From Pegoplata infirma (taxonomy: Eukaryota; Arthropoda; Insecta; Diptera; Anthomyiidae): a stretch of DNA of 64,000 nt. The notes under the pieces were generated by a model. That model did not search any database. It saw nothing but the letters and a program-made list of their open reading frames with translations, and was not told the DNA's origin. Below are positions 1 through 11,605 of this stretch, one piece after another. A program made the position numbers and the translations under genes. The stretch lies in the NCBI GenBank assembly GCA_963921195.1, contig OY992540.1, forward strand, positions 128,836,671 to 128,900,670, written 5' to 3'. How positions within the stretch are numbered: the stretch's first letter is position 1; each line of letters begins with the position of its first letter.

Positions 1-1066
1 TACGAATCTCGTATGTAATTTTTTTCGACAAAAATATTCAGAGGCAAAAGTGCTAATAACGCCTTTTTGATTATAATTATAGTAAATTTGACTCCGACTA
101 CTGAAAATATTTAAAACCGTCTCCTAAAATTTATGATTTGCTACATACGACATTCGTAATTTAAGGTAGCGATATGTAGCTTTATTTTAAACGCAGCAAC
201 GATATTGTTGCAATTCGTTGTGGAGACATTCTTCGGTAACACGTGCTTTTTCGATTTTGATCAACACGTTATCTCAACTTCTGCCAATTTAAAATTTCAT
301 ATCCCTTCGTCTTCCAAATGCCCAATAGTGGAAGAAATTGAAATGATATATCATATGGACAATCTACGGTTTGTCCATGTACATAAATATTATTTTAGCA
401 TTATATAGCGCGACAATATAAATACAAAAATATAAATGTTTTTTGTTATGTTGAAAAATTTTATTTCGTTGACATTTTATTTTTTTATTTAACAAAATTT
501 CAAATAAACAAAAAAACCAAAACAATTTTTTTGTATTTGTTTTGGTTTTTTCTTCGTTACTTTTTTGTCATTCATATTTGGTAATTTCGGAAATTGCTAA
601 AAGTTCTATGATTAAGATTTTTAAAATTAGGGTTGTTCATTTAAACAACACAATATAAAAACTTAACCGATAATTGATATGGTAAAAGATCTGATCATAT
701 CTTACTGTATGGCAGTTATAAAATGTATGACAAAAAATGTTACCAGATCTTTTACGAGATATGACTATATATGGTCCCATATCTAGCATATCTCGCAATA
801 TATAATTTGATCTGGTGTCAGATGTTATTAGATATGTTCATATATAATAAGATCCAATTATATCTAATTATTTTTGCACGGGTATCTCATTGTTATCGAG
901 ACAAGCTTGAAATGTAAAATTTTTGAGGTTTGAACGCAGTTTTTACTTAAATGACTCTGGCAAAGATTTTGATTTTCGACGAAATACATTTTCATGAAAG
1001 TGCTCGCAACTTGAGGTTAAAGTCGTTTCCGACAAAGCGTTATCATTTAGAAGATCTGCAACAAGT
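1..1066. other. AT-rich non-coding DNA
   Basis: No gene is recognised. A hairpin is visible at 511-551 (AAAAAACCAAAACAA facing TTGTTTTGGTTTTTT). A second inverted pair, GTAAAAGATCTG near 680 and CAGATCTTTTAC near 745, lies in a stretch of repeated ATATC/GATCT words (660-870). It may be a decayed repeat, but I could not fix its ends. Confidence 0.5.
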
Positions 1067-1794
1067 ATCCCAGCAAAACTTAGATTACCAAATAAGGTAT
1101 AAAATAAGGTATAGGATCTCTTATTTTATACATTGCAGCATTGATGATTATAACAGACGATGAGACTCAAAGTAATGCATCCACATTATCACAAAGAATA
1201 CCAGTAAGGTATAAAATAAATCATAAATTTATAACGAAGAATACGAGTAAGGTGTAAAATATATGATATTTTATAGGTTACGAGAAATGAAATAATATAG
1301 CATACCAGAAGATAATATATAAGGTGTTACGAGTAGTGAAAAACAAATTTTGTATTAAATTTACTCACGTGATTGTAAGTGAGTGTTAGTAGATAAAATA
1401 TGCTCGTGAGTGTGTGTCGTTAGAAATTTTCTGTCGTGAGTTATTTAACTTATCCATTTTTTTATAAAATAATTATTTTTTATGTTATTGTAATGCATTA
1501 TGCATCCAATTATAAATAATACATTATTTCAAACTTTCAAATAATACATAATGTAACCAAATATAAGTCATCCATGATTTAATATTTAGAAATAACAAAT
1601 ATGAAATACATTTTTTACAATAATCAAGCATTACGTAGCAAATTATTAGTAATGCATTATTTTTCACTTGAAAATAATACGTTGTGGAACAAATGTTTGG
1701 TAAGGCATCATAAAATAATGCTACAAATAAGTTATATGCATTACCTGGTAATGTGTTATATAATCACTACCCATTACCAAAGTTTTACTGGGAT
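1067..1794 (+). mobile_element. Family A non-autonomous DNA element, copy 1
   Basis: This is one of six copies of a roughly 0.73-kb element in the window (others start at 26066, 28586, 39128, 42220 and 44234). The ends are inverted: ATCCCAGCAAAACTT on the left and AAGTTTTACTGGGAT on the right. The interior is AT-rich with many TAATGCATTA words and repeated GGTATAAAATAAG motifs. No reading frame is conserved across copies, so it is non-autonomous. AT flanks both ends but could be part of the inverted repeat, so neither the target duplication nor the superfamily is settled. Confidence 0.75.
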
Positions 1795-1924
1795 GGGCAA
1801 AATACAGCCAAATGTTTATTTTCCTCTTCTATTATTGTTTCCACTCAAAAAAAAAATCAGGGTTTTAAAAGATTTGGCAAGTTCGATAATACCTTTTACT
1901 CGTGCACAGAAAATAATATCGTAT

Positions 1925-2110
1925 ATTTTATTTTAATTAAAATTTTAATTGTTTTTTAATTTAATATTAATTAAAATTTTAATTAATATAATTAATTGTT
2001 TAATTAAATTTTTAACTTTATTTTAATTAATATTTTATTTTTTTTCAAATTTAATATTAATTAAGTATTTAATTTATATAATTAAATGTTTAATTAAATT
2101 TCTAGCTTAA
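1925..2110. repeat. TTAATTAAA-rich low-complexity tract
   Basis: Nearly pure A/T made of irregular AATTAAAATTTTAATTAA words. A very similar tract lies at 3205-3455, on the other side of the foldback at 2278-3054, which suggests the foldback inserted into one longer AT tract. Confidence 0.7.
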
Positions 2111-2277
2111 CTTATTTTTTTTTTGTTTTGTTTTCCATGTGTGAGCGAGTGTGTGTTTTTCTCTTGCATTGTTTTACATACAAAAAAAATACATCAGTAT
2201 AAAAAGTTTGTTGAAAGTTTTTTTTATTTTTTACATAGGTTTTTGAATTCTCATTTTGTTTATAGTTTTATGTGTAT

Positions 2278-3054
2278 TAGACTGCCCAGAAAAAAAGCGA
2301 AGTTTTTATTTTCTTGGGGGATACCTGCAAATTTTGTTCCTTTTTGTGCAAAAAAATTTCGGTTTTTTTTTGGGATTTTTAAAATAATATCTAGAGGTCG
2401 CGATCTCGCGTTTTATAACGATTTATTTTTTTTGAGTTTTTTATTATTTTAAATTGTTAAATATGATTAATATGATAAAATATTAATAATTTCAGACAAA
2501 AAAAAAATTAAATTAAAAATTAAATATCGCTCATTCCATGAGATGCCTCCCAGCATCTAATCAAATGTTCCTTAATTTATTTGAAATTTTGCACACATGA
2601 ACACTATGAAGCTATTAAAATAAATCAGTTGTTAGTTCCGAGAAAATCCGTGAATTCGCGAATATATTCGCGTTCGCGAATTCGTGGATTTTCGCGAAAC
2701 TAAAAACGAATTTATTTTAATTGCTCCATAGTGTACCTGTGTGCGAAATTTCAAATAAATTAAAGAACATTTGATTAGATGCTGGGAGACATCTCATGGA
2801 ATGAGCGATATTTAATTTTTAATTTATTTTTTTTTTGTCTGAAATTATTAATATTTTATCATATTAATCATATTTAACAATTTAAAATAATAAAAAACTC
2901 AAAAAAATAAATCGTTATAAAACGCGAGATCGCGACCTCTAGATATTATTTTAAAAATCCCAAAAAAAAACCGAAATTTTTTTGCACAAAAAGGAACAAA
3001 ATTCGCAGGTATCCCCCAAGAAAATAACAACTTTGTTTTTTTCTGGGCAGTCTA
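2278..3054. mobile_element. hAT-like foldback element with perfect 8-bp TSD
   Basis: The 777 bp are almost wholly palindromic. The left end TAGACTGCCCAGAAAAAA is mirrored at the right end, and each arm is about 350-390 bp. The arms meet near 2640-2700, where CGCGAAT/ATTCGCG words form a second dyad. The direct repeat ATGTGTAT flanks both sides (2270-2277 and 3055-3062). It fits the hAT target preference nTnnnnAn. There is no coding capacity. The superfamily is inferred from the 8-bp duplication and TA-start ends, not from a transposase. The transcript would form a very long hairpin RNA. Confidence 0.75.
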
Positions 3055-3204
3055 ATGTGTATGTATATGAAAAGTTTATAATCAACGTTATAAAATCATC
3101 TCACTGACTATGTCTTTACGGCATAAATAAATTTGGTAAAGTTTGAAAAAAATATTTTTTTTTAACTATTTTATTCAAAAAGAATGTTTTTACAAATTAT
3201 TATT

Positions 3205-3455
3205 TTTTTTTTGATATAATATTTTTAATTAATTTTTTAATTTATACAATTAAAATTTTAATTATTTTTTCTTTTAAATTTTAATTAAATTTTTTAATTT
3301 ATAGTATTAAGTTTTTAATTAAATAAATATCCATTTATTTTTAATTAACGACATACAAATATTTTTAATTTATTTGCGCATTTTAGTGATTGGTCCGGAT
3401 TTAATTAATTTTTTAATTAAATCTACAAATTTTTTAATTAAATATTTTTTTTATT
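3205..3455. repeat. TTAATTAAA-rich low-complexity tract
   Basis: A/T-only words of TTAATT and TTTTAATTAAA. It matches the tract left of the foldback in style. No gene is seen. Confidence 0.6.
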
Positions 3456-3586
3456 TTTTTCTGTGTGTTTTTGCTACTTTCATTATTTTTTCAGTTCTAA
3501 AAACTTCTGCTGTTACAATCTATTTTAATTTAGTACATTATAATAGGGGAGAGTTTGTTTCGTTTCATTTGTTTGTTTATTTTTAA

Positions 3587-5545
3587 TACCCTCCACTTTA
3601 GTAATAGAGTTTGTTATTCTGTTTGTAACACCTCGAAATATTGGTATAAGTAGGACCCCATAAAATATTCATGATCCTCGTATGATTTTAAGACGATTTA
3701 GCGTGGTCCTTCAATCTGTCTGTTGAAAACACGCTAACTTTTGAAAGACTTTACGGAGGCCACTGAAGTTTGGCATACAGATATCTCGGCAATTTAACTG
3801 GTCAGGTTGGTATTGCAATTAAACAAAATCGGTTTAGTGGATCAAAAGTTATAAGCAAAAAAACGAATTTCGGCAAGGGGTTTTCGCGTATTTACGAGAT
3901 AAAAAACACGCTAACTTTCGAAAGACAATTTGGAGGATGCTAAAGCTTAGCATATATATTTATAGTTCCCCTGGTCTAGTTCATATTGAATTTCAGCAAA
4001 ATCGGTGCAATGGTTCAAAATTTATTAGCAAAACCGTGAATTTCCGATTGGTTTCACCTTGAATTCACGTGTTGGAAAAACCGAGCTTTAAAAAAACAAG
4101 ATTTAATAACATTGGTAAATAACAAAATTACTTTACAAAGAATTTTGGTCACTCTAAAATATTTTTGCACTAAGAAAAAAATTACACTCGAAACAAATTT
4201 TACACTCAAAAAAAAAAAATATTATTTTTTTTTTTTTTTCAAAAAGGACAAAAAAAGTTTTTACTCAAAAAAAAATATTTCTAGTCAAAATTCCTCAGAT
4301 ATGACAGAAACTTAGCATGTTGTTTTCCTGAAAAGTGTTTAATGTTGCATCTCAGCGATATCGGTTCAGCGGTTCAAAAGTTATGAACGAAAATGTAGAA
4401 AAACCTCGACAATTTTGGTATCAAATGGAATCTTCGAATTACAATTGATCTTTTACGAATTACAATTGATCTTTTACGAATTACAATTGATCTTTTTCGA
4501 ATTACAATTGATCTTTTTCGAATTACAATTGATCTTTTACGAATTACAATTGATCTTTTACGAATTACAATTGATCTTTTTCGAATTACAATTGATCTTT
4601 TACGAATTACAATTGATCTTTTACGAATTACAATTGATCTTTTACGAATTACAATTGATATTTTACGAATTACAATTGATCTTTTTCGAATTACAATTGG
4701 AATCTTCGAATTACAAATGGAATCTTCGAATTACAATTGGAGTATTCGAATTACAAATGGAATCTTCGAATTACAAATGGAATCTTCGAATTACAAATGG
4801 AATCTTCGAATTACAAATAGAATCTTCGAATTAAAATTGATCTTTTTTGAATTACATCTGTAAATGGTGTAGATCTTTATTTAGTGTAGAAAACACACAG
4901 ATCAAAGTTTAGTGGAATTTGTTTATTTTTTGTAAATAGACCGATTTAACTGAATATCGGTCGAAATTTTTATATGGGGGACTAAGTGCAAAAATGGTCC
5001 AATTATATTCCGATTTGATTAGGTTATTCAAGTACACGTTTAACACCTAAAAATTAAATTGTTATCAAATATTTGCATTTTCATGAATTTTGAGGGAATT
5101 ATGTGAATATTGGGAGGGTTGTTTGTATGGGGACTACCAGAAGGACTGAACCGACTCCTTTGAAATTTGGAATGGAGATTTGTGCATACAAAATTTGATT
5201 ACCTGCTAAATTTCAAAGCGATATTTATTATAATACGGTTATTAGAGTCATTTAAGCCGAATCCAAAGGGGGCGTTTGTATGGAGGCTAGGTCTTAACAT
5301 GAACCGATTTTCTCCAATTTCAATAGGCTTCGTCCTTGGGCCAAAAGATGCTTAAGTTTCAAATTTAAAGTCAATTGATTGAAAATTGCGACCTGTATCG
5401 TGCTTAAAACGATAGATGGACAGACGGACGGACGAACGGACGGACGGACATTGCTAAATCGACTCAAAAAGGACCAATACTTCGGGTAGTCACAAACATC
5501 AGCACAAACTCATTATACCCTGTACCACAGAGTGGTGTAGGGTAT
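3587..5545 (+). mobile_element. mini-me-like dipteran repeat (composite)
   Basis: It starts with AATACCCTCCACTTTAG and ends with GTGTAGGGTATAA, so the termini are inverted. Inside are the hallmarks of this fly repeat: CCGTTTGTAACACC-like and GACCCCATAAA blocks, the ACACGCTAACTTTTGAAAGAC module occurring twice (about 3729 and 3907), and a GGACGGACGG tract at 5415-5450. These features resemble mini-me elements (a core flanked by TA and GTCY proto-microsatellites). The assignment is from memory of the family. The minisatellite at 4424-4857 lies inside. No coding. Confidence 0.55.
4424..4857. repeat. Minisatellite switching from 21-bp to 20-bp units
   Basis: About 13 units of CGAATTACAATTGATCTTTT(A/T) (21 bp) run to about 4690. 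They are followed by about seven units of CGAATTACAAATGGAATCTT (20 bp), then two degenerate units. The block CGAATTACAA is common to both types. Because 21 is divisible by three, the first part reads open as an ELQLIFY repeat. The 20-bp part cycles through frames. This is not a protein gene. Confidence 0.9.
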
Positions 5546-6177
5546 AAAAATGGTTACAAAATGGTATTGAAACAATTACAAACATATTTTTTACACAAAG
5601 AAAAAATTTCGCAGATTTTTTTTTCACCAACAAATTTTTTGTTTTCGCTGATTTTTTTTTTTTTTTTGTGGAGGGAATCCTTACATTCGGCAAGGGCGAA
5701 TTCAATTTTTTTTCTTGTCTTTAATTAATTTCTTTTGTTTTTTTTTTAAATAATTTTTTTTTCAATAATCCTTTTTTTCAATAATCCTTTTTATATTGTG
5801 TAGGGTATCAATATATTCGGCTTGGCCGAATTTAACTTTTTTATTTATTATTATTTACTCAAGTTAGTCATTGTTGTATATAAATATGTTGTTATTGCTG
5901 TTGTCTGTAAATCGGACAACAACAACAACTACACTAGCAATGACAGTAACAATAACAATAACAAAAGTTGTCATACTAAGTATATTATCGTGCCTGGCAC
6001 TAAAGATCACTGTGTTGATTTTGTTTTTTGTACTTGTTGGAAAATTGTACTACACATGTGATGATGCGACCGATGTTTATCATCGTAGTCATCATCATGA
6101 TCATCTTCATTATAAAAATTATTGTACGATTACGACAAGTATTTTTGTTGTAATAAATTTCTAGATCTAATTTTTAT
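5546..6177. other. Repeat-derived AT-rich DNA with TTCGGC hairpins
   Basis: No gene. Two ends of the mini-me-like family are seen: CATTCGGCAAGGGCGAATTC near 5692 and TTCGGCTTGGCCGAATTTAA near 5817. These are imperfect or perfect hairpins followed by a T-rich tract. An inverted GTTGTTATTGCTGTTGTC / GACAACAACAACAAC pair lies at 5885-5935. Confidence 0.5.
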
Positions 6178-6750
6178 TCCCTCCAACTACAGTATGGGGG
6201 TATACTCAGATTATAATTCCGTTTGTAACGCAGTGAAATATCGGTTTAGGATCCCAAGGAAAAAATATATATTATTTATCAGTGATCGATTCCAAGATAT
6301 TCTAGCGATGTTCGTCTGTCCTTCCCTTGATCATTCCGTCTGTCCATCCGTGCTTCCGTCTGTACATTTATCTGACCTTCCATCTTTCCGTCATAGGCTA
6401 CTTAAGTTCGGAGATTTTCTGTCTTTCCGTCATAGGCTACTTAAGTTCGGAGATTTTAAATATCGGACCTGGGGAAAAAAAGTTACCCCTCAAAAACTAA
6501 AGCGACCTTAAAAAATCGCCAATATTTTACTGTTTTTTTAATACTTTTTTTAAGCAATTAAATTTTTTTTTTGTCGGAGAAGTTTTAAGTCCTGGATTTG
6601 GACCCGAGGGATTAGAAAATTAACAACTTTGTTAACATTTATCGCAATGGAAAAGGGTGTGCCCGTTAAAAAGTGCCTATCAATTTTTTACATTTTGTAG
6701 GGTATATAAGATTCGGTACAGGCGAATTCAACACTCTCCCTTATTCGTTT
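6178..6750 (+). mobile_element. mini-me-like repeat copy
   Basis: It begins CCCTCCAACTACAGTATGGGGGTATAC. It continues with the CCGTTTGTAACGC and ATATCGG blocks and a TATATATTATTTATCAGTGATCGATTC core, then TGTCCTTCC/GTCTGTCC words, and ends near GGGTATATAAGATTCGGTACAGGCGAATTC. A 39-bp segment (CTTTCCGTCATAGGCTACTT...) is tandemly duplicated at 6384-6461. No coding. Confidence 0.55.
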
Positions 6751-6984
6751 TCATATATAATATTTTTTGCTGTTTTTTTGTAATAAAATAAGATATTCTA
6801 GATTAGAATAAGATTCTCGTAATCCATGCCCAGCACGGAAATCGGAATTATGGCTGATCACATCTAATGTAAGACAAAACCTTCATACTATTGAAAGGGC
6901 TTGTGACTACAGTTTCCAAACTTTGAAAATTTAAAAAGAAATTTAAAACAAATCGGATAATATTTAATATATTTAAAAAATTGA

Positions 6985-7195
6985 AAAAAAAAACAAGTGA
7001 GAGTGTTAAATTCGGCTGTGCCGAATCTTTGATACCCTCCAACATGTTAAAGTTCATATAAAAAAGTTTCAGAGGCGTTTTTGGGGAGGAGTTCTGTGGG
7101 GGTGCTTGGGGATACTTTCCCCAACGCGATAAATGTTTACTAAATTATTAATTATGCTTTTTGAACTTTAGTTATAACATTTTCTCATCATTTTT
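6985..7195. repeat. Fragments of mini-me-like repeat ends
   Basis: AAATTCGGCTGTGCCGAATC (7009-7028) is followed by TTTGATACCCTCCAACATG, the end module of the family. The GGGGAGGAGTTCTGTGGGGG block resembles the interior of the copy at 14329-14890. Confidence 0.5.
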
Positions 7196-8817
7196 ATACC
7201 CTCCACTTAGTGATAGAGGGTATATATAAGTTTGCCATTCCGTTTGTAACTCATCGAAATATCGATCTGGGACCCCATAAAGTATATATTTTCATGATGC
7301 CCGATCGATTTTAAGACATTCTAGCGATGTCCGTCTGTGGAAAATACTGTCGCGGTAAATGCTGTCGCGGTCAATATTGCACAGAGATGACTGAAACTTA
7401 ACATATTTATTGGAAGTTCTCCCGAGAAGTTTGGTATTGCATTTGAGCGATATTGGTTCAGCGGTTCAAAAGTTATGAACGAAAATGTAAGCACACCTCA
7501 AAAATTTCAGTACATTCAACATTACCTAAAAATACAAAATGCTTTAATTCGGCTTCTGGTTGACATATGTGAACATAATTGAACACCAAATGGTATTTAA
7601 ACAAGTACGAACATATTTTTTGACAAAAAAAGAAAAACTCGCGGATTTTTTTTTTTGGCGGAAATTTTTTTTTTTAATTTTTTTTTTTTCAAAAGTAATT
7701 TCCTTTTAAATAAAGTTTTTTTGCAAAAATCTTTTTAAAATTGTGGAGGGTATCACTACATTCGGCAAGGCCGAATTTAACTTTTTTACTTGTTATGTTT
7801 TTTTTTAGTCCTCACCCACAAAAGGGGGCGGGGCAAAAAAAACTATATTTTGTAGCCCCCCCCCCCCCCCGGGGTCTAACTGTATGACTTTTAACTCCAT
7901 CTAACATAAAAAGGTTTCATTTGTTTAACAAAAATGCAAAAAAGCTGAAAAAATGGCGTTTTTATAGAGGTTTTTTTAGTTCTTTAAAGGGGAACTCTTT
8001 TGCCCCTTATCCGATTTTACCCATTTAACTTAACCGGCTTATGACTATGAGACCGGCCTATGACTATGAGACACATTCGTGCAAATTTTAGGATGGTAGC
8101 TCTTATTTTGGACTGAATCGTGCTTTATACAGACGGACGGACATTCATAGAATGACTTATAATCGATCATAGATCAATAATATATATACTTTATGGGATC
8201 CCCGACCAATATTTCTATGCGTTACAAACGGAATGACAAAGTGAGTATACCCCCATACTGTGGTTGGAGGGTATAAAAATTTTAAAAATTTTGGAAAATC
8301 TAATAAAATTAAAATAAAATAAGTAAAAAAAAGTTAAATTCGGCCTTGCCGAATGTAGTGATACCCTCCACAATTTCTTAAAGATTATTGCAAAAAACTT
8401 TATTAAAAAGGAAATTATTTTTGAAAAAAAAAAAATATTTAAATACCATTTAGTGTTCAATTATGTTGACATATGTCAACCAGCAGCCGAATTAAAGCAT
8501 TTTGTATTTTAAAGTTATGTTGAATGTACTAAAATTTTTGAGGTGTCCTTACATTTTCGTTCATAACTTTTGAACCGCTGAACCGATATCGCTCAAATGC
8601 AATACCAAACTTCTCGGGAGAACTTTCAATAAATATGTTAAGTTTCAGTCATCTCCGTGTAATATTTTGGCCTTGATAACCATTTCCACTAGAATGTCTC
8701 AAAATCGATCGGGGATTATGAATATATATACTTTATGGGGTCCCAGACCGATATTTCAATAAGTTACAAACGGAATGACAAGCTTATATATACCCTCTAT
8801 CACTAGAGTGAAGGGTA
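7196..8817. repeat. 1.6-kb inverted pair of mini-me-like repeats
   Basis: The left arm (about 7196-7790) begins ATACCCTCCACTTAGTGATA. The right arm (about 8300-8817) is its inverted counterpart and ends CTATCACTAGAGTGAAGGGTA. The arms share, in opposite orientation, the CCGTTTGTAAC, GATCGATTTTAAGACATTC and GGTTCAGCGGTTCAAAAGTT blocks and the TTCGGC hairpins (about 7759 and 8338). The spacer is another repeat of the same superfamily on the minus strand: CCCACAAAAGGGGGCGGGG, a 14-C run near 7857, GGACGG, and a TGGGGGTATAC end. This is either two head-to-head insertions or a foldback. No coding. Confidence 0.7.
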
Positions 8818-10336
8818 TATTTCGTTCGGATTTCTATTTCCTAAAAAGAAAAAACAACTGTTTTAAAAAAACCCTTGGTTAATATTTTTGTGTTTGGCTT
8901 GTCACCACCTCTTCTAACGAAGGAAGTATTCCAACCTTTACGAACCATTTGCCTGAAACTTAAAATATATATTAAATAGAAATTTCTAAAACTTATCGGG
9001 CATATCGGGGACTTAGGCGTTCAAAAATGGGTTAAAAATGGCGGAAAAATCGTTTTATGGATTTTTCAGCCACTTCTCTTTAAGAAACTATATGATGTTT
9101 TCATGTGAGAAAAGGGGTTTTCTTAATACCAATACCGGTGGCATAACCTTGAAAAAGTTCGGCTTTGTTAAATATTTTTTCACGAAAATGTGTAAATTTT
9201 TACGAAATAATCTTTATTAAATTTAAGTCGACACGTATTTTTGTTCTGGACGATATTCCTGTTACTTCGGGAGTTATCGAAATTCTTAAACACTGATATG
9301 GCCGATAAGCCGACCCACCCCAAATCTAAAATCGTCTCTTGCATACTTATGTTAAATTTCGGGCAAATAAGTTCGTAACGGTTGGAATACTTCGCTTGTA
9401 AGTTTCACGGTTATGCTCAAAACTTCTGAACCACCGAAGCGATTTTTGAAATTTAATACCAACCATGAGAATAAGGGTCATTTCATTTTCAAGGTATCCG
9501 ATTAGGCACGGAATACCCAATATATTTCTCAGTACCGTAATAGTGGTCTCTTGAAAGTAAATCTGTTTTCTGAAATCGCTAGATCCACTTAAAATCGATT
9601 GCATTTTAATCGTTTTGGAAATTTTAAAATCAGAAAAAATTTAAAAAAAAATGGAATAGTTAGGAAAATGGTCGGAAAATTTCAAAATGCTTAGAAAAAA
9701 AGTTTTAATAAATAGCTTTTACAAGAGCTTGACGAGATCGAAAAATGTGCCGACAAAATCGTGCAAAAAATTACCAACATAATAAATTTAAAACAGAAAA
9801 GTTATTTTCTTGAAAATTATTTTCTTGAAACATCATGGTGTGATTAGTAGAGAAAAATGATCTTGAGCTAGAATAACTACTCAAAATATAATATTGTAAA
9901 GATCGAAAAAAAATAGTTTTTATTTTTGAATAAAAATTAATCGGAATTAAGAAAAAAAAATTAAATCTACTAAAAATTAGTAAAATTTAGAAAAAAAAAA
10001 ACAGAAAATTGCAAAAATGCGGGATATTTTAGAAAAGTTATGGAAAAATTAAAAAAATCAAAAAAAAAAAAAAAATATCTAAATTTTGTTAAGTACTAAA
10101 AATTTAAAATATTTAAGCTAAAACTCCTCAAGTTTACACGAATATTTCTGATGATCATATGCTGGTTAAGTTCAAAAATGGTAAAAATTAACCATTGGCA
10201 GTTTCCATCTGAAAAAATTTTACCAACTTCTAAAAATATTTTTTTTTTAACTTTTGTTAAACCAATTAAACAATTTTATGTCAAAAGAAGGTCAATTAGA
10301 GTTTTTTCGGCAGGCCAACTTTTGGGTGGATCAATA
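8818..10336. other. Non-coding; decayed foldback and family-E fragment
   Basis: An inverted pair is visible: CGAAGGAAGTATTCCAACC near 8918 faces GGTTGGAATACTTCGCTTG near 9378, so about 8850-9640 may be a decayed foldback. At 9776-9893 sits one arm of family E (AATAAATTTAAAACAGAAAA ... GAGCTAGAATAACTACTCAA). The rest is A-rich, with poly-A tracts at 9900-10080. No gene is recognised. Confidence 0.5.
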
Positions 10337-10743
10337 ACTTTGACCAGTGTTGGCTACCGTTACCCTTTCAATACCGTTACCGATTAAAACCCCTTTAATA
10401 TTGACTACCGTTACCGTTACCAATACCGAAATATATAATTTTAAATACCGTTACCGATTAAAAACCAATACCTTTATTCGGATTTTTACCGGTATTATAA
10501 CGGTATTGTTTCGGTTGTCTTAATATTACTTATTTTTTGCTGATAAAATACAAAGTAAAATATTTTTAATGTACGTAAAGTTAAAAAACAAATTTTTGTT
10601 CATTGGAAATCGGATTGTTATTTGGTCAAAAACAATGAAAAAATCTGTCCAACCAATGTCCAACCAATTTACCTAAAAATTTCTGAAGAGAAAAGTGATT
10701 GCCACGTAATGTAAGCATTTCTCAGTTGGAATATAAAAGAAGA

Positions 10744-10784
10744 GACAAAACTGAATCGCTCAACTTGAGCGATTCAGTTTTGTC
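10744..10784. repeat. Perfect 41-nt hairpin
   Basis: A 20-nt arm GACAAAACTGAATCGCTCAA is followed by one C and then its exact complement. It lies just upstream of the transposase relic. It could form a strong RNA or DNA hairpin. Whether it belongs to the element is unknown. Confidence 0.9.
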
Positions 10785-10796
10785 TTTTGAGCGGCT

Positions 10797-10913
10797 CAAG
10801 TGTTGCTGGCGTTGTCATCCATGCATGGAAGCGTAGAGAGGTGGTTCTCTGGAGTTAAATACATAATGAGCCCAAGTTGTACAGTGAAGAAAAACTCTGT
10901 TGAAAATCTGTAA
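10797..10913 (+). pseudogene. hAT transposase C-terminal relic
   Basis: Thirty-eight codons end at a TAA. They include LLALSSMHGSVERWFSGVKY followed by IMSPS and end in SVENL. In hAT transposases the C-terminal dimerisation region typically reads like '(L)...S...ER.FS....I.......L....E.L', so SVERWFSGVKYIMSP is a plausible match. No other part of the enzyme is visible as a long frame, so this is a decayed remnant. The host element ends (10345 and 13742) independently look like hAT. The match is by eye; a profile search would be decisive. The frame is not continued upstream by a long open region. Confidence 0.5.
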
Positions 10914-11605
10914 AACAACTTTCAGTTTGAATTAGAAAAATTTTACCAGATTTTTCTGCTAAAATCACTTCTTTAACTCATTATTTTAACAGAACAGAAA
11001 TTTATCTTTATGTTTTTTGACTCTTGTTTGCTGATTTTAATTTTTTTTTTTTTTTTAATTTTAGCAGATTATTTTGTAATTTTACAAACAAAATTTGTTG
11101 ACATTTTTTTTAATTTTTGTCAATTTTAAATAACTAAAACTAAAAATTGCCCAAATGTGAAAAATCAGATGAATATTTTAATAATTTTTTTAGAAATTAT
11201 CCTGTTTGTAAGAAAATTTTCTTAAAAAAAATTTAAAAGTTTATTGAAAAACTTCTCTTCTTTTATAACAGTTTTTACCAAAAATAAATTTTTTTTTACT
11301 TAAATAAAATACAATTTCGATCTTCAGACTGTTAATCTTAAATCAGAAGATTTTTCAAATTAAATCAGCAGATTTATCTGAGGTCTTGACAGATTTTTCT
11401 GCAGACTACCTTGTTTATCCAGACAAAAATTTAGCAAACCGCGTCAGTTAAAATCAGCAGATTTCTTAAATGGCTCAAAATGCAGATATTTCTGCTAATT
11501 GGACAGAGACATCTTATAAACACGTAAAAAATCAGTAATTTTTTTGTTGAATTACAATATAGCGTGAATATTTCAAATTCTGAGTTAATTAATAGTATTA
11601 AATAC

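Noticed and set aside
4415..4834. 139-codon frame of ELQLIFY repeats
   Set aside because: A product of the 21-bp minisatellite. The frame identity is lost as soon as the unit becomes 20 bp.
5499..5705. Short minus-strand frame near the mini-me-like end
   Set aside because: Poly-lysine from A/T runs. Overlaps a repeat terminus.
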